This document shows, in pieces, positions 51,408 to 59,733 of a DNA stretch of 64,000 nucleotides. Source of the stretch: an uncultured Eubacteriales bacterium (GTDB lineage Bacteria; Bacillota; Clostridia; Oscillospirales; Acutalibacteraceae). The stretch's first letter is position 1, and each line of letters starts with the position of its first letter. The notes beneath the pieces were generated by a model, which did no database searches, was not told where the DNA came from, and saw nothing but the letters and a program-made list of their open reading frames with translations. Both the position numbers and the translations under genes were made by a program. The stretch spans positions 1 to 64,000 of the forward strand of contig CAJKBQ010000013.1 of the NCBI GenBank assembly GCA_905198155.1. Reading direction: 5' to 3'.

Positions 51408-53330
51408 GTGCGACAAACCAGACTCAATCCGGCGGTTTTGGATCCGGATACGGAATATCTTTTTCACCGCGGCGAAAACTGCCGGGCGTACCGCGTGATG
51501 GGCGCGCACCCCAGTGAGTGGGAGGGCCAGGCGGGCGTGACGTTTCGCGTTTGGGCGCCGCACGCGCAGGCAGTGTCGGTGGTGGGGGATTTTAACCAAT
51601 GGGACGCGGCGGCCGCCCCGCTGGAACGGGTGACGGACGGCGGAATCTGGGGCGGATTTGTCCCGGTGCTGCACGCGTACGATACATACAAATTCTGCGT
51701 GACGACGCCGACGGGCGCGCAGCTGCTGAAAGCCGACCCGTATGCCTTCCACGCGGAAACCCGGCCCGCAACGGCCTCCAAATATTTGCCGCTCGACGGC
51801 TACGAATGGCACGATGCCACATGGCTCCGCGGCCGCAAACGCCGCCCGCACTACGAACGCCCCGTGAATATTTACGAACTGCACATCGGATCCTGGCGCA
51901 AATACACCGACGGCAACCCGTTTTCGTACGAAAAGCTGGCGGACGAGCTGATCCCGTACGTTCAGCGCATGGGCTATACGCACATCGAGATGATGCCCAT
52001 CGCGGAATACCCGTTCGACGGGTCATGGGGGTATCAGGTGACCGGGTATTACGCACCGACGTCGCGGTACGGCACACCGTTCGACCTGATGCGGTTTGTA
52101 GACCGGTGCCACCAGGCGAACATCGGCGTGATTATGGACTGGGTGCCAGCGCATTTCCCGAAGGATGCGTATGCGCTTGCCCGGTTCGACGGCATTCCCT
52201 GCTACGAACCAGCCGACCCCATGATCGGGGAGCACAAAGAATGGGGCACCTATGTGTTTGACTATGCGCGCCCCGAAGTGCGTAGCTTCCTGATTTCCAA
52301 CGCGATCTATTGGCTGGATTATTACCACATCGACGGTCTGCGGGTGGATGCCGTGGCGTCGATGCTGTACCTGGATTATAACCGCAAAGCCGGCGAATGG
52401 CGGCCCAACCGCAACGGCGGCAACGAAAACCTCGACGCCGTCGCGTTTCTCCAGCAGCTGAACGAAGCCGTGTTCCGCGAATTCCCCGAAACGATGATGA
52501 TTGCCGAAGAGTCCACCGCGTGGCCGATGGTGTCGCGGCCGGTGTATTCCGGCGGACTGGGGTTCAATTATAAGTGGAATATGGGCTGGATGAACGACAT
52601 CCTCGACTACATGAAAACCGACCCGTACTTCCGGCCGGGCCTGCACAAAAACCTGACGTTTTCGTTCTTTTACGCATTTTCGGAAAACTTTGTTCTGCCG
52701 ATTTCGCACGACGAAGTGGTGCACGGCAAAGGCTCGCTGGTCAACAAAATGCCGGGCGACCCGGTACAGAAAATGGCCGGTGTGCGGGCATTTATGGGGT
52801 ATATGATGGCGCATCCCGGCAAGAAGCTGCTGTTCATGGGCAGCGAGTTCGCGCAGTTCCACGAATGGAACTACGAAACCGGGCTGGACTGGAATTTGCT
52901 GAACGAAAAACCGCACCAGCAAATGCAGACGTTTTTCCGGTCGCTGAACCGGTTCTACCTGCGCAATTCGCAGCTGTGGCAGGAGGACTTCACCTGGAAC
53001 GGATTTTCGTGGATTGCAAACGACGACACGCAGCAAAGCGTGATCGCGTTCCGGCGGATCAACCGCGCGGGGGACGATTTGATTATCGTGTGCAACTTCC
53101 AGCCGGTGACGCGGATCAATTACGCCATCGGGGTGCCGCGCAGCACGGAATGCACCGAAGTGTTCAACACCGACCGCCGCATTTATGGCGGCGCCGGGGT
53201 TCCGACCCCAAAAACGCTGATTCCGCAGCAGGTGCCGATGCACGGGTGCGACCAGTCGATCGCGCTGACGCTGCCGCCGATGTCGGTGCTGTATTTGAAG
53301 CAGGCGGCCGTGCCCGAAACGGCTGAATAA
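51408..53330 (+). CDS. glgB: 1,4-alpha-glucan branching enzyme
   Basis: This 640-residue GH13 enzyme introduces alpha-1,6 branches in glycogen. An N-terminal CBM48 domain (about residues 15-120: FRVWAPHAQAVSVVGDFNQWD) precedes the catalytic barrel with DWVPAHFP (about 244-251), nucleophile Asp in GLRVDAVASML (about 306-316), acid Glu in MIAEESTAWP (about 364-373) and ISHDEVVHGKGSL (about 434-446). A C-terminal all-beta domain follows. Start is GTG at 51408, seven bases after AAGGAGG. First gene of glgB-C-D-A. Confidence 0.97.
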   Translation: MRQTRLNPAVLDPDTEYLFHRGENCRAYRVMGAHPSEWEGQAGVTFRVWAPHAQAVSVVGDFNQWDAAAAPLERVTDGGIWGGFVPVLHAYDTYKFCVTTPTGAQLLKADPYAFHAETRPATASKYLPLDGYEWHDATWLRGRKRRPHYERPVNIYELHIGSWRKYTDGNPFSYEKLADELIPYVQRMGYTHIEMMPIAEYPFDGSWGYQVTGYYAPTSRYGTPFDLMRFVDRCHQANIGVIMDWVPAHFPKDAYALARFDGIPCYEPADPMIGEHKEWGTYVFDYARPEVRSFLISNAIYWLDYYHIDGLRVDAVASMLYLDYNRKAGEWRPNRNGGNENLDAVAFLQQLNEAVFREFPETMMIAEESTAWPMVSRPVYSGGLGFNYKWNMGWMNDILDYMKTDPYFRPGLHKNLTFSFFYAFSENFVLPISHDEVVHGKGSLVNKMPGDPVQKMAGVRAFMGYMMAHPGKKLLFMGSEFAQFHEWNYETGLDWNLLNEKPHQQMQTFFRSLNRFYLRNSQLWQEDFTWNGFSWIANDDTQQSVIAFRRINRAGDDLIIVCNFQPVTRINYAIGVPRSTECTEVFNTDRRIYGGAGVPTPKTLIPQQVPMHGCDQSIALTLPPMSVLYLKQAAVPETAE

Positions 53331-53376
53331 CCGTTGGGAATACTTTATTCATTTCAATATAAAAGGAGGATCATTC

Positions 53377-54597
53377 ATGTATCCAAAACAAGAGGTTATC
53401 GCAATGCTGCTGGCCGGTGGCCAAGGCAGCCGATTGGGCGTATTGACCCGGAATCTGGCAAAGCCGGCGGTGCCGTACGGCGGAAAATACCGAATCATCG
53501 ATTTTCCGCTGTCCAACTGCATCAATTCCGGTATCGGCACGGTCGGCGTGCTGACGCAGTATCAGCCGCTGGAACTGAACGATTACATCGGCAGCGGCGG
53601 TCCGTGGGACCTGGACAGTAGCCGCGGCGGTGTCCATGTGCTGCCGCCGTATCAGCGCAGCAAAGGCGGCGACTGGTACAAAGGCACGGCCAACGCCATT
53701 TATCAGAATATCCGGTTTATCGAGCGGTACCGCCCGGAGTATGTGGTGGTGCTGTCCGGCGACCATATTTACAAGATGGACTACTCCAAAATGATCGCGT
53801 TCCACAAAGCGCACCAGGCGGCGTGCACCATCGCGGTGATGCGCGTGCCGATCGACGAAGCGTCGCGCTACGGGATTATGAATACCAACCCCGACAACAG
53901 CATCTACGAATTTGAAGAAAAGCCCGCGCATCCCAAAAGCAACAATGCGTCGATGGGCATCTACGTTTTCACATGGAGCAAGCTGCGCCGCTACTTGCAG
54001 GAGGACGAGCAGAATCCCGAATCGTCGAACGATTTCGGCAAAGACGTGCTCCCGGCGATGCTGGGCAACGGCGAGCGGATGTTCGCGTATCCGTTTGAAG
54101 GCTATTGGAAGGACGTCGGGACGATCGGCAGCCTGTGGGATGCGAACCTCGATCTGCTGAACCCCCGGATTCCGCTGGATCTGGCCGATCCCACGTGGAA
54201 AATTTATACGCGCAGTATGCAGTACCCGCCGCACTTCATCGCGTCCAGCGCCACGGTGCAGAATGCGTTGATCGCGGAAGGCTGCAACATCTACGGCGCG
54301 CTGGAATACAGCGTAATTTTCGGCGGCGTGACCGTCGCGCCCAACGCCACGGTGGAATATTCGATCGTGATGCCCGGCACACGGATTGAGGAAGGCGCTA
54401 GCGTGCGGTATGCGATCGTCGGCGAAAACGCCGTGATCCGCAGGAACGCGCAGGTCGGCGGCCGTCCGGAGGATGCACCCGACCGCGACAAATGGGGCAT
54501 TGCCGTCGTCGGCGGCGACATCGTCATCGGTGAAGGACAGCGCGTCGCACCAAACGAGATGGTGGATCATGACCGAATGGGGGTAGAGAACATATGA
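53377..54597 (+). CDS. glgC: Glucose-1-phosphate adenylyltransferase, catalytic subunit
   Basis: This 406-residue enzyme makes ADP-glucose, the glucosyl donor for glycogen. Nucleotide-binding MLLAGGQGSRL (about residues 10-20), substrate stretches KPAVPYGGKYRIIDFPLSNC (about 29-48), LSGDHIYKMDY (about 127-137) and FEEKPAHPKS are conserved, and the C-terminal left-handed beta-helix region is present. RBS AAAGGAGG. The stop overlaps the glgD start (ATGA), so both subunits are made together. Confidence 0.97.
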   Translation: MYPKQEVIAMLLAGGQGSRLGVLTRNLAKPAVPYGGKYRIIDFPLSNCINSGIGTVGVLTQYQPLELNDYIGSGGPWDLDSSRGGVHVLPPYQRSKGGDWYKGTANAIYQNIRFIERYRPEYVVVLSGDHIYKMDYSKMIAFHKAHQAACTIAVMRVPIDEASRYGIMNTNPDNSIYEFEEKPAHPKSNNASMGIYVFTWSKLRRYLQEDEQNPESSNDFGKDVLPAMLGNGERMFAYPFEGYWKDVGTIGSLWDANLDLLNPRIPLDLADPTWKIYTRSMQYPPHFIASSATVQNALIAEGCNIYGALEYSVIFGGVTVAPNATVEYSIVMPGTRIEEGASVRYAIVGENAVIRRNAQVGGRPEDAPDRDKWGIAVVGGDIVIGEGQRVAPNEMVDHDRMGVENI

Positions 54598-55709
54598 GAG
54601 GCAACAATGTACTGGGAATCATTTTTTCCAACATGAAAGATCAGTCGATCCGCGAGCTGACGGAGCTGCGGACGATGGGATCCGTGCCGTTCGGCGGCCG
54701 GTACCGGCTGATCGATTTTCCGCTGTCGAACCTGGCGAATTCCGACATCAGCCATGTGGGTGTGATTACCAAAAGCAATTACCGCTCGCTGATGGATCAC
54801 GTCGGGTCGGGCAAATCGTGGGATCTGTCGCGTAAAAACGCCGGCTTGGTCTTTCTGCCGCCGTACGGCAGCGGCAACGCGGTGTACCAAAACCGCATCG
54901 GCGCACTGTCCGGCATTCAGGAATTTTTGGAAACCTCGCAGGAAGAATATATATTCCTCAGCGACTGCGACGTGGTGGTAAACCTCGATATCCAAAAGGT
55001 TGTGGAATCGCACATCACCCGCGGCGCCGATATCACCATCGTGTATCACCACGGCCCGCTCCCGCAGGAAGCCAAAGGCAATACCGTGTTGCGTCCGGAC
55101 GGCGACGGCCGTGTCCACGAGATTTTGCTGCACTGCAAGCGCGAAGGCGCGCATTGCTACGACCTGGGCATGTATGTGATGCGGCGCGATTTCCTGTTGC
55201 AGCTGATCGCCGACGCGCAAAGCCGCAATTTGAAGGATTTTGAGGCCGATTTGCTTCAGGACGGCGTGTCCCGGTTCCGCATTTTCGGGTACGAGCACAG
55301 CGGATTTACCGGTGTGATTCACTCGATGAGCGCATACTATCAGCTGAACATGAAGCTGCTGGATCCGGTTGTGCGCCAGGAGCTGTTCAGCGACGAACAC
55401 CCGATTTATACCAAAGTCCGCGACAATATGCCCGCACGCTACGGGCTGGACGCGATTGCGCGCAATTCGCTGGTGGCGGACGGCTGCGTGATCGAAGGCG
55501 AAGTCGAAAACTGCATCCTGTTCCGCGGGGTACATATCGGCAAAGGCGCGCGTGTGCGCAACTCGATCGTGATGCAGTCGAGCGTTATCGGTCCGAACGC
55601 CGATCTCGACTACCTGATTGTGGACAAAAACGTCGAAATCTGCGCCGACCGCCGGTTGATGGGCTTTGAGTCGTACCCGGTGTTTATCTCGAAGGGCAGC
55701 CGCGTGTAA
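54594..55709 (+). CDS. glgD: Glucose-1-phosphate adenylyltransferase, regulatory subunit GlgD
   Basis: This 371-residue GlgC paralogue is found in Firmicutes. The glycine-rich AGGxGxRL loop of GlgC is replaced (NVLGIIFSNMKDQSIREL), consistent with a non-catalytic or modulatory role. PFGGRYRLIDFPLSNLANS and the beta-helix C-terminus are kept. GlgD forms a heterotetramer with GlgC in related bacteria. Translationally coupled to glgC by a four-base overlap. Confidence 0.95.
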   Translation: MRGNNVLGIIFSNMKDQSIRELTELRTMGSVPFGGRYRLIDFPLSNLANSDISHVGVITKSNYRSLMDHVGSGKSWDLSRKNAGLVFLPPYGSGNAVYQNRIGALSGIQEFLETSQEEYIFLSDCDVVVNLDIQKVVESHITRGADITIVYHHGPLPQEAKGNTVLRPDGDGRVHEILLHCKREGAHCYDLGMYVMRRDFLLQLIADAQSRNLKDFEADLLQDGVSRFRIFGYEHSGFTGVIHSMSAYYQLNMKLLDPVVRQELFSDEHPIYTKVRDNMPARYGLDAIARNSLVADGCVIEGEVENCILFRGVHIGKGARVRNSIVMQSSVIGPNADLDYLIVDKNVEICADRRLMGFESYPVFISKGSRV

Positions 55710-55745
55710 CCGTCCCCCAGTTTTTTTGAAAGGATCGATTGGACT

Positions 55746-57176
55746 ATGAAAATTTTGATGGCTTCCAGCGAAGCACTGCCGTTCGCGGCGTCCGGCGGCC
55801 TGGCCGATGTGGTCGGGTCGCTGCCCGCCGCGCTGCGCAAGCGCATTGTGGGCTGCCGCGTGGTGATGCCGCTGTACGACGATATCGCCCCGGAGCTGCG
55901 CGCGCAAATGCAGTTCATCGGCAGCCTGACGGTGCCGGTGTCCTGGCGGCAGCAGTACTGCGGCGTGTTCGAAGCGCGCGCCAACGGCGTGATTTACTAC
56001 CTGCTGGACAATCAGTACTACTTCAAACGCGAGGGCCTGTACGGGTTCTACGACGACGGCGAGCGCTTTGCATTTTTCGCCCGCGCCGTGCTGGAAATTC
56101 TGCCGATGATCGGGTATAAACCGGATATTATTCAGGCGCACGATTGGCAGGCGGCGCTGATCCCGATTTACTACAACCTGTTCTATGGGCAAAACGAATG
56201 GTACCAGTCGATCAAGACACTGTTTACGATCCACAATATCCAGTACCAGGGCAAATACGGTCTGGAGGTTTTGGAGGACGTGTTCGGGATCCCGATGCGC
56301 CGCGCCGGACTGGTGGAATACGACGGCTGCGTCAATCTGATGAAAGGCGCGATCGAGGCGGCCGACGCGGTCAATACCGTCAGCCCGACGTATGCGCAGG
56401 AATTGCAGGATGCGTGGTATGCATACGGCCTGCACGAGATCATCCGCGCGCGGTCGTGGAAAATCTGCGGGATCCTCAACGGAATTGACGTGGACAGCTA
56501 CAACCCGGAAACCGACCCGAAGCTGTACGCGAATTACACCGCCGAAACCGTGACCGCCGGAAAGGCGGAGAATAAGCGCCGCTTACAGGAAGAAATGGGC
56601 TTGGCGCAGCGTGCCGACGTCCCGCTGATCGGAATGGTGACACGGCTGACCGAGCAGAAGGGGCTGGATTTGCTGCGGTATATCGCCGACCGGCTGATGT
56701 CGGAGCACGACGTGCAGTTTGTGCTGCTGGGCACCGGCGACGCAGAGTACGAATCGTTTTTCCGCGAGATGCAGCAGCGATATCCCGGCCGGTTCTGTGC
56801 CTACATCGGGTTCGTCCCGGCATTGTCGCGCAAAATTTACGGCGGCGCCGACCTGTTCCTGATGCCGTCCAAAAGCGAGCCGTGCGGTCTGGCGCAGATG
56901 ATCGCCCTGCGGTACGGTACGGTGCCGGTTGTCCGTGCGACCGGCGGCCTGAAAGACTCCGTGTTCGACGCCGACGGCGAAAACGGCAACGGCTACCGGT
57001 TCGACACATACAACGCCGACGACCTGTACGGATCGCTCTGCCGCGCGTTGGCGTGCTACGGTGACCGGCCGCGCTGGGATGCGCTGGTGCAGCGCGCCAT
57101 GGCGTCCGACAACAGCTGGAACAACTCCGCAGGCGCGTATATGCGGCTGTATCGGAAGATGCTGTCGGACGGATAA
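55746..57176 (+). CDS. glgA: Glycogen synthase (ADP-glucose type)
   Basis: This 476-residue GT5 enzyme extends the glucan chain. The ADP-glucose site has the usual KTGGL motif altered to AASGGLADVVGSLP (about residues 14-27; Lys replaced by Ala-Ser). HDWQAALIP (about 131-139), NGIDVDSYNP (about 241-250), RLTEQKGLDLL (about 298-308) and SKSEPCGLAQMIALRYGTVP (about 377-396) are conserved. Lysine at KTGGL is normal in most GlgA proteins, so this replacement is notable. RBS AAAGGATCG. It closes the operon. Confidence 0.95.
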   Translation: MKILMASSEALPFAASGGLADVVGSLPAALRKRIVGCRVVMPLYDDIAPELRAQMQFIGSLTVPVSWRQQYCGVFEARANGVIYYLLDNQYYFKREGLYGFYDDGERFAFFARAVLEILPMIGYKPDIIQAHDWQAALIPIYYNLFYGQNEWYQSIKTLFTIHNIQYQGKYGLEVLEDVFGIPMRRAGLVEYDGCVNLMKGAIEAADAVNTVSPTYAQELQDAWYAYGLHEIIRARSWKICGILNGIDVDSYNPETDPKLYANYTAETVTAGKAENKRRLQEEMGLAQRADVPLIGMVTRLTEQKGLDLLRYIADRLMSEHDVQFVLLGTGDAEYESFFREMQQRYPGRFCAYIGFVPALSRKIYGGADLFLMPSKSEPCGLAQMIALRYGTVPVVRATGGLKDSVFDADGENGNGYRFDTYNADDLYGSLCRALACYGDRPRWDALVQRAMASDNSWNNSAGAYMRLYRKMLSDG

Positions 57177-57178
57177 CG

Positions 57179-57214
57179 TGCAACGTACGTTCAATCGCAC
57201 TGCAACGTCCGTAC
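57179..57214 (+). repeat. Direct repeat upstream of the beta-helix gene promoter
   Basis: TGCAACGTACGTTC (57179-57192) and TGCAACGTCCGTAC (57201-57214) match at 12 of 14 bases with a 22-base period, two helical turns. They end two bases before the -35 box at 57216. The first contains the palindrome AACGTACGTT. The position suits an activator, but the protein is unknown. Confidence 0.6.
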
Positions 57215-57215
57215 A

Positions 57216-57244
57216 TTGCCGCCGCAGCGTGCGCATGGTATAAT
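57216..57244 (+). promoter_or_regulatory. Sigma-A promoter of the beta-helix gene
   Basis: TTGCCG (57216-57221) and TATAAT (57239-57244), 17-base spacer. Confidence 0.82.
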
Positions 57245-57292
57245 ACGCGCATCCGGGCGACCGGGAGTACGATTTGGGAGTGAAACAATAAA

Positions 57293-59323
57293 ATGGAGTT
57301 GTATGTGGATGCGGTAAACGGCTGCGACTACAACAGCGGCGCGCACCCGACGGATTCGACCGGGCACGGTCCGGTGCGGACGATCGGGCGCGCAGTTACC
57401 AAGATCGAAACGCTGCGACAGACCGGTGCGGACGAACCGGTAACGGTGTGGCTGATGCCGGGGATATATGCGCTGACAGCACCGATGCGGATCCCGGCGG
57501 GGTGCAGCGGCGTAACGTTCCGCGCGATGCACGGCGGCGTGACGATTACGGGTGCGCGGCGGCTGGAGCATCTGCGGGCAGACGCGCTGTACGGCGTGCG
57601 GTGTCTGTCGGCGGAGGTGCCGGCGGGCGCGATCCCGACGGATCTGTTTACCGACAGTGGATGGGCAGACGTGACGCGCTGGCCGGAATCCGGCACGCTG
57701 GCGCCGCTCGAAACCGGATCCCGCACGGGCGCGCTGTTTGACGGAACCGACTGGTTCGTTGCGGATCGCGACCTGTCCGGGTGGGACGGGCTGCCCGACG
57801 CGACGCTGGTATTCCGCCATTTTTGGATCGAAGAGCGGGCGAAAATCGCATCGTTTGACCCGGAAACACGCAAGGCCGTGCTGGATCGGCGCACGACGTT
57901 TTCGGCGTATACCGCAGGTCCCGTGCCCGGCGGCGGGGATGGCGGAATCAACGGGGAGACGGATCCGTCCGAATCGGACGCGAACTCCCGGATGGACTAT
58001 TGGATCGAGGGGCTGCCGCAGATGCTGCGCAAGCCCAATCAATGGGTATACTTGCCCCGCACCAACCGGATTTACTATATCCCGGCAGATTTTGATGCGG
58101 AAAACGCGCTGTATGTACCGATGACAACGCGGCTGTTTGACGTATATGCTGACGGCGTGTCGTTTGAGGGACTGACGTTCCGGCACACGTCCAGCCGGTT
58201 TGAACCGGACACGCTGTGGACATTCAATAAAAACGGTGACGGAGCAGACAAACGTGCCGCCAACGACGTGCAGGCACTGTATTCCGCCGATGCGGTCGTG
58301 AATTTTTACGGCGCGGCAGACGGCCGGGTGGATCGGTGCGATTTTTTGGACTACGGACTGTATGGTGTGGGCATCGACACATCGTGCAGCGACATCGCGG
58401 TGACGCATTGCCGGTTTGAACGTGCGGGCGGCGGCGGGGTCAAAGTTTCGCACAACGGCTGCCCGCCGGCAGACGTGACCGGCGCGCACCATATCGAAAT
58501 TTCCGACTGCCGGATTCTGCATATCGGTCGAGTGCGCCCGTCTGCGTGCGGCGTGCTGATTACGCTGGGGCATCATTGCCGTGTGACGCACAACGAGATC
58601 GCGTTCACCGGATACAGCGGGATTTCAGTCGGATGGGAATGGGGATACAAAGAAGGAAAATCTCACCACAATCGCATCGAAAAAAATCATATTCACCACA
58701 TTTCGATGGGGCAGCTGTCCGACCTGGGCGGCGTTTACCTGCTGGGACGCCAGGAAGGGACGGTGGTGACCGGCAACCGGATTCACGATGTGGTGCACAA
58801 AACGTACGGCGGTTCCGGCATTTATGCCGACGAAGGAAGCAGCGGGATTTTGTTCGAAAACAATGTTTGCACCGGCGTGTCTTATGCCGGATTCCAAATC
58901 CATTTCGGAACGCACAACGTGATTCGCAACAATATCCTTGAAAGCGGCAGTTTGGGCGCATTTTGGAACTGGAAAAACGATCTGGCGCCGGCGGCGGAGC
59001 TGAAACACAACATCCTGATCGCCAAAGATGCAGATTTTATATTCGGCGGACAAACGGTGGACGTGCTGTCTGCCAATATTGACCGCGATTGGAACCTGTA
59101 TTTTGACCGCACCAAACCGGAGCCGGTAATGTACCGCTATTTCGCTGCGCGGAAGAACTTTGCCGCGCTGCAGACCGAGCAGGGAACCGACCGCAACAGC
59201 GTGACGGCCGATCCGCGTTTTGCGGACGAAGTACACGGCAATTTTGCATTGGCGGCGGATTCTCCGGCACATCAAATCGGCTTTTTGGACATTGATCTGC
59301 ACGATGCGGGACCGCGCGATTGA
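57293..59323 (+). CDS. Right-handed beta-helix protein, GH141-like, cytosolic
   Basis: This 676-residue protein starts like GH141-type glycosidases and polysaccharide-acting beta-helix proteins: YVDAVNGCDYNSGAHPTDSTG, then a GIYALTAP strand and an N-terminal flank to about residue 300. A parallel beta-helix follows (about 310-560; DGRVDRCDFLDYGLYGVGI, ISDCRILHIG, NRIEKNHIHHI, TGNRIHDVVHK, FENNVCTG, IRNNILESG). There is no signal peptide, so it would act inside the cell on imported oligosaccharides. GH141 members include fucosidase and xylanase activities; the substrate here is unknown. RBS TGGGAGTG, ten bases before ATG. It has its own promoter after glgA. Confidence 0.8.
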   Translation: MELYVDAVNGCDYNSGAHPTDSTGHGPVRTIGRAVTKIETLRQTGADEPVTVWLMPGIYALTAPMRIPAGCSGVTFRAMHGGVTITGARRLEHLRADALYGVRCLSAEVPAGAIPTDLFTDSGWADVTRWPESGTLAPLETGSRTGALFDGTDWFVADRDLSGWDGLPDATLVFRHFWIEERAKIASFDPETRKAVLDRRTTFSAYTAGPVPGGGDGGINGETDPSESDANSRMDYWIEGLPQMLRKPNQWVYLPRTNRIYYIPADFDAENALYVPMTTRLFDVYADGVSFEGLTFRHTSSRFEPDTLWTFNKNGDGADKRAANDVQALYSADAVVNFYGAADGRVDRCDFLDYGLYGVGIDTSCSDIAVTHCRFERAGGGGVKVSHNGCPPADVTGAHHIEISDCRILHIGRVRPSACGVLITLGHHCRVTHNEIAFTGYSGISVGWEWGYKEGKSHHNRIEKNHIHHISMGQLSDLGGVYLLGRQEGTVVTGNRIHDVVHKTYGGSGIYADEGSSGILFENNVCTGVSYAGFQIHFGTHNVIRNNILESGSLGAFWNWKNDLAPAAELKHNILIAKDADFIFGGQTVDVLSANIDRDWNLYFDRTKPEPVMYRYFAARKNFAALQTEQGTDRNSVTADPRFADEVHGNFALAADSPAHQIGFLDIDLHDAGPRD

Positions 59324-59342
59324 AAACAAAAAGAAATTTTCA

Positions 59343-59370
59343 GAAAGGGCGGCTGCGGCTGCCCTTTTTT
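59343..59370 (+). terminator. Terminator of the beta-helix gene
   Basis: AAAGGGCGGC pairs with GCTGCCCTTT around a short loop and ends in a T6 run. Confidence 0.8.
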
Positions 59371-59733
59371 GATACGAGTGGATTCTGTTTGGCATCGAAT
59401 TTTTTGTCAGTCGTCAAACCGTGATGGTTCGGCAATATAAGCAAGGATGAGTTTTAGGAAATTCCCAGCACGCACCGTGCGTGGTTGAAATGTCTGAAAA
59501 TCGTCCAATAAATTGTGCATTCAACCAAAAATTCAAAATCTGAGGAAATTTTATTGACTTATGAATATTCATCTGATATAATGTAAATAGAGTGGTTCCC
59601 CTGAGTGAGAGACAGGGGAGAAAGGTGAAGAGTTGTCAGGTTTGTGGCTTGGAAAGGAGGTTCGTCTTTTAGAAAATTTATGCACACCCCAGCAATCAAA
59701 AAAATTAACAAAAATGAAAGGATGTGTATTTCT
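59371..59733 (+). other. Leader and intergenic region before the secreted-protein cluster
   Basis: The first part (59371-59550) is AT-rich and empty of genes. A promoter follows (59554-59582). The leader has a hairpin, CCCCTG (59599-59604) with CAGGGG (59613-59618), and a strong AAAGGAGG at about 59655-59661 that is not followed by a long frame of its own, only the extended frame of the next gene. The main start of that gene is at 59734. Confidence 0.5.
59554..59582 (+). promoter_or_regulatory. Sigma-A promoter of the secreted-protein cluster
   Basis: TTGACT (59554-59559) and TATAAT (59577-59582), 17-base spacer. Confidence 0.82.
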
